This document shows, piece after piece, positions 1 through 4,600 of a DNA stretch of 6,183 bases. Each line of letters begins with the position of its first letter. Positions within the stretch are counted from its first letter, which is position 1. The stretch covers positions 1 through 6,183 of the forward strand of contig DATIYW010000013.1 of the NCBI GenBank assembly GCA_035517415.1, given 5' to 3'. The translations under genes were made by a program, and so were the position numbers. This DNA is from DATIYW01 sp035517415 (GTDB taxonomy: Bacteria > Acidobacteriota > Thermoanaerobaculia > Thermoanaerobaculales > Thermoanaerobaculaceae). The notes below the pieces were generated by a model, which had not been told where the DNA came from, searched no databases, and saw only the letters and a program-made list of their open reading frames with translations.

Positions 1-179
1 GCCTGCGCCCCCGCCGGCACGTAGGTCGTGTTCGTCGTCACCCCACCGCTGCCGAAGAACTTGAGCTGGACGTTGGCGGTCGTGCCGCCCACGTCGAGCA
101 TCCCGAGATCGCTCCGCCACTGGCTCTGGTTCAGCCCGTTCCCGTGACTCGCCACCGGAACCCAGAGCGCGAACGTGGT
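1..179 (-). repeat. Paralogous C-terminal module, copy 1 (partial, first unit)
   Basis: Encodes about residues 787-845 of the propeller protein. It reads LWVPVASHGNGLNQSQWRSD, then LGMLDVGGTTANVQLKFFG and TTYVPAGAQ. It aligns without ambiguity to the PKD protein's VWVPAASHAAGKNNSQWRTD, LGLLNVGAVTANFQLKL and TSYVPAGSQ. The DNA is also alike (plus-strand cttgagctgga and gttggcggtc near 61-90 recur near 3379-3400), though clearly diverged. The predicted second unit would lie beyond the left edge. Confidence 0.88.
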
Positions 180-2537
180 CGGGGCGGCGAAGAGCCAGGC
201 GGCGCCCGCGTCCGTGTCGTCGGCCGGCCCGCCGACGACTGCCGTGGTGCCGTCGGCGGAGAGCGCGACCGCCGTCCCCTGCTGGGCGCTGCCGCTGGCC
301 CCGCTGCCGACGAGCTTGTCGCCCTGCTGCGCCCACGCCCCGGAACTACGCCGGAACACCCACGCGGCGCCGTTGCCGCCGTCGTCGAGGTAGCCGCCGA
401 CGAGCGCGGCGTTGCCGTCGGCGGAGAGCGCCACCGACTGGCCCCGCTGCGCGTGCCCGACCGCGCCGCTGCCGACCAGCTTGCTGCCCTGTTGCGCCCA
501 CGCCGCGCCGGTGCGCGTGAACACCCAGGCGGCGCCGGTCGCGGAGCTGTCGCCCCAGCCGCCCACGAGCGCGGTGTTCCCGTCCGCGGACAGCGCCACC
601 GACCAGCCGAGGTCGACGAGGCCGCCGTCGAGGTCGCTGCCGGTCAGCTTGCCGCCCTGCTGCGACCAGGAGCCGCCGGTGCGCGTGAACACCCAGACCG
701 CGCCGGCCGAGGAGTTGTCCATCGGCCCCCCGATCACGACCGTCGCGCCGTCGCCGGAGATCGCGACCGAGGCGCCCTGTCGGGCCTTTCCGGTCGCTCC
801 GCTGCCGCTCAGCTTGGGGCCCTGCTGCGCCCACGCTCCGGCGCTGCGGGCGAACACCCACGCCGCACCGGCGCCGGAGCCGTCCCAGGGTCCGCCGATG
901 ACCGCGGTGTTGCCGTCGGCAGAGAGCGCGACGGCGGTGCCCTGCATCTCGCCGGTCGCGGCGTCGCCGAGGAGCTTGCCGCCCTGCTGCGACCAGACGC
1001 CGCCGCTCCGCGTGTACACCCAGGCCCCGCCGTCGCCGCCGGGCGCGCCGACCAGGGCGGTGTCGCCATCGGCGGAGATCGCCACCGCCTCGCCCTGCCG
1101 GGAGGCGCCGGCGGCGACGAGCTTTGCGCCCTGCTGCGACCACGTCCCGTTGGCACGCGTGAACACCCACGCGGCGCCGCGGTTCGCGTCGTCCTGCGGC
1201 CCGCCGACGATCGCGGTGCTGCCGTCGGAAGAGACCGCCACCGCCGCGCCCTGCTCCGCCGCGCCGATCGCGCCGCTGCCGACGAGCTTGCCGCCCTGCT
1301 GCGTCCACACGCCGCCGCTGCGGGTGAACGCCCAGGTCGCGCCGGTCGAGAACCCGACGAACGAGTTATCCGCGTAGCCGCCGACGATCGCGGTGTTGCC
1401 GTCGCCCGCGATCGCCACCGCGGCGCCCTGTTGCGCCGCCCCGACCGCACCGCTGCCGACCAGCTTCGCGCCCTGCTGCGTCCACGCCGCGCCGGTCCGC
1501 ACGAACACCCAGGTGGCGCCGGCGCTCGAGCTGTCGCCCGAACCGCCGACCAGCGCGGTGTTGCCGTCGGACGAGATCGCCAGGCCGATCCCCTGCGCGG
1601 CGACGCCGGTCGCGCCGGTGCCCACCAGCTTGCTCCCCTGCTGCATCCAGTTCCCGCCGGAGCGGGTGAACGCCCACACCGCGCCGGCGAACGACGCGTC
1701 GCCCGGACCGGCCACCAGCGCCGTGCTCCCGTCCGCGGAAAGCGCGACGGCGTTGCCCTGGTACGCGCCTCCGGCGGCGCCGCTGCCGATCAGCTTGCTC
1801 CCCTGCTGCGTCCATGCCCCGCCGCTGCGGCCGAACGTCCACACCGCGCCGGCGCCGGCGTTGTCGAGCGGCCCGCCGAGCAGGGCCGAGTTGCCGTCCG
1901 CGGAGAGCGCCACCGCCCAGCCCTGGTTCGACGCGCCGGCGGCGCCGGTGCCGACGAGCTTGCCGCCCTGCTGCGTCCAGACGCTGCCGCTGCGGGCGAA
2001 GACCCAGGCGGCGCCCACCTCGGAGCCGTCGGCCCATCCGCCGACGATCGCGGTGTTGCCGTCGGCCGAGAGCGCGACCGACGTGCCCTGCTGCGCGGCG
2101 CCGCTCGCGCCGGCGCCGACGAGCTTCGCGCCTTGCTGCGACCAGACTCCATTCGACCGCGTGAACACCCAGGCGGCGCCGGTGCTGGAGTCGTCCCCCG
2201 GGCCCCCGACGATCGCGGTGTTGCCGTCGGCCGAGAGCGCCACCGAGTTCCCCGCGAGTGCGGCCGGCGTCGCGTCCGCTCCGGTGAGCTTGCCGCCCTG
2301 CTGCGCCCAGGCGCCGCCGCTGCGCACGAACACCCAGGCCGCCCCGGAGGAGGAGCCGTCCGCCGGCCCGCCGACGATCGCGGTGCCGCCGTCGGCCGAG
2401 ACCGCCGCCGACCACGCCTGCTGCGCCGCGCCGGCGGCGCCCGTGCCCGAGAGCTTGAGACCCTGCTGTGTCAGCCCCGCCGCCGCCGTCCGCGCAGCGA
2501 GCAGCACACCGAGGAGCACAACCAGCCGACGCATCAT
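1..2537 (-). CDS. Secreted FG-GAP-type beta-propeller repeat protein with C-terminal shared module (3' end outside window)
   Basis: This frame is open from an ATG at 2537-2535 to the left edge (845 full codons, no stop), so the C-terminus is missing. Residues 1-20 look like a Sec signal peptide: MMRR, a hydrophobic core (LVVLLGVLLAA), and a probable signal peptidase I site after TAAA, before GLTQQG. Residues 23-783 are 14 tandem repeats of 51-59 residues, mostly 55. Each has the pattern W-x-QQG-x-KLVG, then VALSADGNTAIVGG, then GAAWVFTRSGG, typical of FG-GAP_2/integrin-alpha-type propeller blades. The integrin DxDxDG calcium loop is not seen. After repeat 14 (GAAWLF) the chain passes within a few residues into WVPVASHGNGLNQSQWRSDL, a copy of the C-terminal module of the PKD protein encoded upstream. 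It is probably exported and acts at the cell surface or outside in binding or adhesion; the ligand is unknown. It is the last visible gene of the leftward operon. The frame and repeat call are firm; the function is inferred. Confidence 0.9.
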   Translation of the reverse strand, partial: MMRRLVVLLGVLLAARTAAAGLTQQGLKLSGTGAAGAAQQAWSAAVSADGGTAIVGGPADGSSSGAAWVFVRSGGAWAQQGGKLTGADATPAALAGNSVALSADGNTAIVGGPGDDSSTGAAWVFTRSNGVWSQQGAKLVGAGASGAAQQGTSVALSADGNTAIVGGWADGSEVGAAWVFARSGSVWTQQGGKLVGTGAAGASNQGWAVALSADGNSALLGGPLDNAGAGAVWTFGRSGGAWTQQGSKLIGSGAAGGAYQGNAVALSADGSTALVAGPGDASFAGAVWAFTRSGGNWMQQGSKLVGTGATGVAAQGIGLAISSDGNTALVGGSGDSSSAGATWVFVRTGAAWTQQGAKLVGSGAVGAAQQGAAVAIAGDGNTAIVGGYADNSFVGFSTGATWAFTRSGGVWTQQGGKLVGSGAIGAAEQGAAVAVSSDGSTAIVGGPQDDANRGAAWVFTRANGTWSQQGAKLVAAGASRQGEAVAISADGDTALVGAPGGDGGAWVYTRSGGVWSQQGGKLLGDAATGEMQGTAVALSADGNTAVIGGPWDGSGAGAAWVFARSAGAWAQQGPKLSGSGATGKARQGASVAISGDGATVVIGGPMDNSSAGAVWVFTRTGGSWSQQGGKLTGSDLDGGLVDLGWSVALSADGNTALVGGWGDSSATGAAWVFTRTGAAWAQQGSKLVGSGAVGHAQRGQSVALSADGNAALVGGYLDDGGNGAAWVFRRSSGAWAQQGDKLVGSGASGSAQQGTAVALSADGTTAVVGGPADDTDAGAAWLFAAPTTFALWVPVASHGNGLNQSQWRSDLGMLDVGGTTANVQLKFFGSGGVTTNTTYVPAGAQ
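189..2471 (-). repeat. 14 tandem coding repeats (mostly 165 bp), one propeller blade each
   Basis: Using the ADG codon block (gccgtcgg on the plus strand) as a landmark, copies start at 249, 414, 579, 747, 912, 1065, 1221, 1398, 1563, 1728, 1893, 2058, 2223 and 2388. Spacings are 165 bp except for 168 (579-747), 153 (912-1065), 156 (1065-1221) and 177 (1221-1398). All are multiples of three, so the frame is kept. Going from the N-terminus, the irregular copies are 7 (extra residues, SFVGFSTG), 8 and 9 (short: AAGASRQG, and PGGDGG in the loop). Each unit begins with QQG and ends in (A/T)(A/V)W(V/L)F, and the first unit begins within three residues of the predicted mature N-terminus. Some neighbouring copies are nearly identical over about 35 bp (for example around 2041-2075 and 2206-2240). 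Confidence 0.92.
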
Positions 2538-2549
2538 CGAGACCTCCCT
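2532..2549 (-). promoter_or_regulatory. Ribosome binding site and stop/start overlap deciding the start of the propeller gene
   Basis: On the minus strand AGGGAGGT (2549-2542) is followed by CTCG and a doubled ATGATG (2537-2532). The upstream small gene ends with TGA at 2536-2534, so it overlaps the first ATG as ATGA. The spacing from GGAGG is 5 nt to the first ATG and 8 nt to the second, so either could be used; the choice changes the protein by one Met only. The overlap points to translational coupling, although the Shine-Dalgarno sequence is strong enough to work alone. Confidence 0.75.
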
Positions 2550-2806
2550 TTCGCCGGCGGCGCACCGTGCCCGCCGTTCGCGCTCGACCCATCTCGCGGG
2601 GCGGGCTCCGGATCCGCCGCCTTCCGCCTCTCGGCCGCCGTCAGCGCGGCGAGAAACGCGAGCAGCCCCTCGACGCTCTCGAAGCCGCGCCGTTCTCCGG
2701 TCCCGGGGTCCTCGAGACTGCAGCGGTAGCGCTGCCCGGCGTCCGGCTCGCGCCACAGGCGCAGCACGAACGCCCGGTACTCGCCGCTCGGGGCCGCGGG
2801 TCCCAT
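2534..2806 (-). CDS. Small conserved-looking protein with LRLWRE / SLEDPGTGERRGF motifs, function unknown
   Basis: A 90-residue protein without signal peptide or membrane segment, so probably cytoplasmic. Residues 9-56 look like a small folded core: EYRAFVLRLWREPDAG and YRCSLEDPGTGERRGF (probable beta strands), then SVEGLLAFLAAL (probable amphipathic helix). Residues 57-90 are rich in A, P, G, R and K and probably disordered. ATG at 2806-2804 is preceded by AGGGGAG at 2820-2814, a 7-nt spacing. It lies 22 nt after the PKD gene and overlaps the propeller gene by 4 nt, between two exported proteins. From memory, short proteins with FLLRLWR...SLEDPRTGERRGF-like sequences occur in Chloroflexota and other large-genome bacteria, often near SARP-type or secreted-protein genes; I could not check this. 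A role as regulator partner or small adaptor would be speculation. Motif integrity, the Shine-Dalgarno and the tight spacing make the gene itself convincing. Confidence 0.85.
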   Translation of the reverse strand: MGPAAPSGEYRAFVLRLWREPDAGQRYRCSLEDPGTGERRGFESVEGLLAFLAALTAAERRKAADPEPAPRDGSSANGGHGAPPAKGRSR

Positions 2807-2828
2807 CGCCGTGCTCCCCTCGGCGCCG

Positions 2829-4454
2829 TCACCGGCACATTGCGATCGTGGTCGGGTCGTTGGTGGCGTTGTCGATCAGCGAGGCGGTGGCGATCACGCC
2901 CGCGCCGGCGGCGACGGTGACCCTTGCGTAGCCGCGGTCCATCGCCGTCTGGGCCGCCTTGTTGCGGAACGGCTGCGTCTCCTGCTTGAACTCGCCCGGG
3001 TTCAGGCTGACCGGGTAGCTGCCGACCTTCGCGCCCGCGCCGTTGTAGAGGTCGACGGTGACCGCCGCGACGGAGGCGCCGGTGTTGGTGAGGCCGATGT
3101 TGGAGCGGTAGGCGGCGTTCTCGACCAGGTGGGGCAGCCACGCGACCTGGCTCGCGCCGAGTCCCTTGTCGGACGTGGCCACGGCGTAGTCCTGGCCGAA
3201 CGTGCCTCCGGCCGCCTGGTTGTAGGTGCGCGAGGTGACCATCAGCGGCTGGTCGGAGAGCACCTCGAGCGCGCCCGAACCGCTCGCGCCGAGCTGGCCG
3301 ACGACGTCGACCAGGATCGACTGGCTCCCCGCCGGGACGTAGCTGGTGCTGGTCACCGTCGCCCCGCCGACGACGAGCTTGAGCTGGAAGTTGGCGGTCA
3401 CGGCACCGACGTTGAGCAGGCCGAGGTCGGTGCGCCACTGGCTGTTGTTCTTGCCGGCGGCGTGGCTGGCCGCGGGCACCCATACGATCGAGCTGTAGGT
3501 GGGGCCCGATCCGGCGCCGACGGCAACGAGGCGGCCGACCGCGTCGCTGCCCGCGGCGCTGGTGACGGCGAGGCGGACGACGTAGGTGCCCGCCGCAGCG
3601 AAGACGTGGCTCGGGTTGCGGCTTGAGCTCGTGCCGCCGTCGCCGAAGTCCCACGCCCACGAGGCGGGCGCGCCGGTCGACGCGTCAGTGAACGCCACCG
3701 ATTGGCCCGCGACTGGCGCGGCCGTCCCGACCGTGAAGTCCGCCACCGGCAGGCTCGCGCCGGGGCACGTGGCCGTCCCCAGCTCGTAGTGGGTCGGCGC
3801 GTTGACGTCCGAGGCCCAGTTCCCGTTGTAGCCGATCTGCGAGAAGACATCGAGGCCGCTGTCGACCCGGTAATTCCCGGAGCCGAGGTCCTGGATGCTG
3901 ATCCAGCCGCTCGCGGGCTTGGCGGGGTCCTGGCGGATCGTCGCGCTGACGTCCCCCACCACGAGGGTGAACGTCATCGCCTCCACCGTCATCAGGAACG
4001 TCCCGGTCGTCTTGCCGGCCTTGCCCTTGAGCCGGGCCGTCATCGAGCCCGGCAGGTCCATCGGCCGCGGCGGACTGACCGGGGTGCCGAGCAGGATCTC
4101 GACCGCGCCGACGTGGAGCGTCGCGCTGAACGTCGTGACCACGTCGTTGCCGTCGTCGTGCATCTGCGGCGTGCCGATGTTGGAGAGCACGACCTGCTTG
4201 GCGAGGGCGAACGTCCCCTTCCACTCCTGGCCGCCGTTGGTCCAGTCGGCGTAGTAGCTCACCTCCTTGCTGCACGGGTGGTCGACCCAGCCGAGGCTGT
4301 TGCCGGGCGGCGGCAGGAGCGACGGGTTGGAGACCACCACGCCGGCCGTTGCCACGTCCGCGCCCGTTCTGGCAAGGCTTCCCGCCAGGCACGGCAGCGC
4401 CGCGACGACCGCGAAGAGCCAGATGAACCGCAGGGACCTGATCGTTCCGCTCAC
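2829..4454 (-). CDS. Secreted PKD-domain protein with duplicated C-terminal beta-sandwich-like module
   Basis: Encodes 541 residues from a GTG at 4454-4452. GGAGG at 4465-4461 lies 6 nt upstream, which decides this start. Residues 1-28 form a signal peptide (basic n-region with R6 and R9, core IWLFAVVAALPCLAG, probable cleavage after SLA); C22 is not in a proper lipobox, so lipidation is unlikely. Residues about 45-230 are a domain I do not recognise; C61 and C230 could form a disulfide. It includes GNYRVDSGLDVFSQIGYNGNW, a motif reminiscent of FDVF-type segments in other environmental secreted proteins. Residues about 236-312 are a PKD domain: PVADF, SVAFTDAST, WAWDFGDGG (268-274 core), NPSHVFAAAGTYVVRL. 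Residues about 321-541 hold two related units: WVPAASH...RTDLGLLNVGA and WLPHL...RSNIGLTNTGA. There is no sortase signal, PEP-CTERM or anchor. PKD domains usually mediate protein or polysaccharide contacts outside the cell. It is the first gene of the leftward operon. Confidence 0.93.
   Translation of the reverse strand: MSGTIRSLRFIWLFAVVAALPCLAGSLARTGADVATAGVVVSNPSLLPPPGNSLGWVDHPCSKEVSYYADWTNGGQEWKGTFALAKQVVLSNIGTPQMHDDGNDVVTTFSATLHVGAVEILLGTPVSPPRPMDLPGSMTARLKGKAGKTTGTFLMTVEAMTFTLVVGDVSATIRQDPAKPASGWISIQDLGSGNYRVDSGLDVFSQIGYNGNWASDVNAPTHYELGTATCPGASLPVADFTVGTAAPVAGQSVAFTDASTGAPASWAWDFGDGGTSSSRNPSHVFAAAGTYVVRLAVTSAAGSDAVGRLVAVGAGSGPTYSSIVWVPAASHAAGKNNSQWRTDLGLLNVGAVTANFQLKLVVGGATVTSTSYVPAGSQSILVDVVGQLGASGSGALEVLSDQPLMVTSRTYNQAAGGTFGQDYAVATSDKGLGASQVAWLPHLVENAAYRSNIGLTNTGASVAAVTVDLYNGAGAKVGSYPVSLNPGEFKQETQPFRNKAAQTAMDRGYARVTVAAGAGVIATASLIDNATNDPTTIAMCR
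2832..3488 (-). repeat. Paralogous C-terminal module, copy 2 (complete, two internal units)
   Basis: Encodes residues 323-541 of the PKD protein. Unit 1 (about 323-390) starts VWVPAASHAAGKNNSQWRTD; unit 2 (about 438-500) starts AWLPHLVENAAYRSNIGLTN. The shared skeleton is W-V/L-P, then R-T/S-D/N-L/I-G-L-x-N-x-G-A, then an alternating hydrophobic strand (FQLKLVV or VTVDLYN), then a Pro-Gly or Pro-Ala-Gly turn. Between the units lies GALEVLSDQPLMVTSRTYNQ. The first unit is matched by the propeller gene at 1-179. Confidence 0.8.
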
Positions 4455-4465
4455 CTTCCACCTCC

Positions 4466-4479
4466 CGAAATCGCTTTCG
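4466..4479. repeat. Inverted repeat at the ribosome binding site of the leftward operon
   Basis: CGAAA-TCGC-TTTCG is a perfect 5-bp inverted repeat with a 4-nt centre. It directly abuts the GGGAGG Shine-Dalgarno of the PKD gene, sharing its first base. It could be a small leader hairpin or a protein-binding site. Arms this short may be chance. Confidence 0.35.
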
Positions 4480-4508
4480 TTCGTGGGCCTATGACGGCCC
4501 GTTCATTC

Positions 4509-4521
4509 GCGACGCCGTCGC
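4509..4521. promoter_or_regulatory. 13-bp palindrome in the divergent intergenic region (candidate operator)
   Basis: GCGACG-C-CGTCGC has perfect 6-bp arms around one central base. It lies about 55 bp upstream of the PKD start codon and about 20 bp upstream of the putative -35 box of the regulator, so a dimeric regulator bound here could influence both directions. A looser GACGGC (4493-4498) / GCCGTC (4514-4519) pair overlaps it. GC-rich DNA makes such palindromes less surprising. Confidence 0.4.
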
Positions 4522-4541
4522 AGGATCTGCATCGCTCCAGA

Positions 4542-4570
4542 GTGACGTTCCGCATCACGCTTGCTAGCAT
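4542..4570 (+). promoter_or_regulatory. Putative sigma70-like promoter for the SARP-STAND regulator
   Basis: GTGACG (4542-4547, 4 of 6 to TTGACA) and TAGCAT (4565-4570, 4 of 6 to TATAAT) are separated by 17 bp. Transcription would begin near 4577, giving a short leader before the TTG start at 4594. A near-perfect inverted pair, GTGACG and CATCAC (4542-4558), overlaps the -35 box. No equally convincing promoter was seen for the leftward operon. Confidence 0.35.
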
Positions 4571-4578
4571 CGGGAGCG

Positions 4579-4600
4579 ATCGTTGGAGGATCGTTGGAGG
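4579..4600 (+). repeat. Perfect 11-bp tandem repeat at the start of the regulator gene
   Basis: ATCGTTGGAGG occurs twice in direct succession (4579-4589 and 4590-4600), with a degenerate relative, ATCGGGAGCG, just before it at 4569-4578. Each copy holds both a TTG and a GGAGG. The first GGAGG (4585-4589) is spaced 4 nt from the TTG of the second copy (4594), which is in frame with the regulator. SARP proteins are known to bind direct repeats with an 11-bp period, so this may be an autoregulatory site as well as the ribosome-binding region. Confidence 0.55.

Noticed and set aside
1366..2592. Minus-strand 408-codon open frame, and the similar ones at 346-1308 and 809-1450
   Set aside because: They are other-frame readings of the same GC-rich repeats, with compositions dominated by R, G and A. 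The repeat frame from 2537 has a signal peptide, a Shine-Dalgarno and clear FG-GAP motifs.
144..2729. An 861-codon open frame on the plus strand across the repeat array
   Set aside because: It is antisense to the propeller gene. The 165-bp period is a multiple of three, so a stop-free antisense repeat stays stop-free throughout. The product is an R/A/G/P-rich string without a fold, and it overruns the small gene as well.
2807..2828. Possible terminator or promoter between the PKD gene and the small gene
   Set aside because: The 22-nt gap holds only the Shine-Dalgarno of the small gene; there is no stem followed by a T-run.
2641..3660. Minus-strand 339-codon frame and the plus-strand frame at 2811-3626
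   Set aside because: Both are shadows of the PKD gene, with R-, G- and H-rich or A/V-rich non-domain sequence; the PKD frame has recognisable domains.
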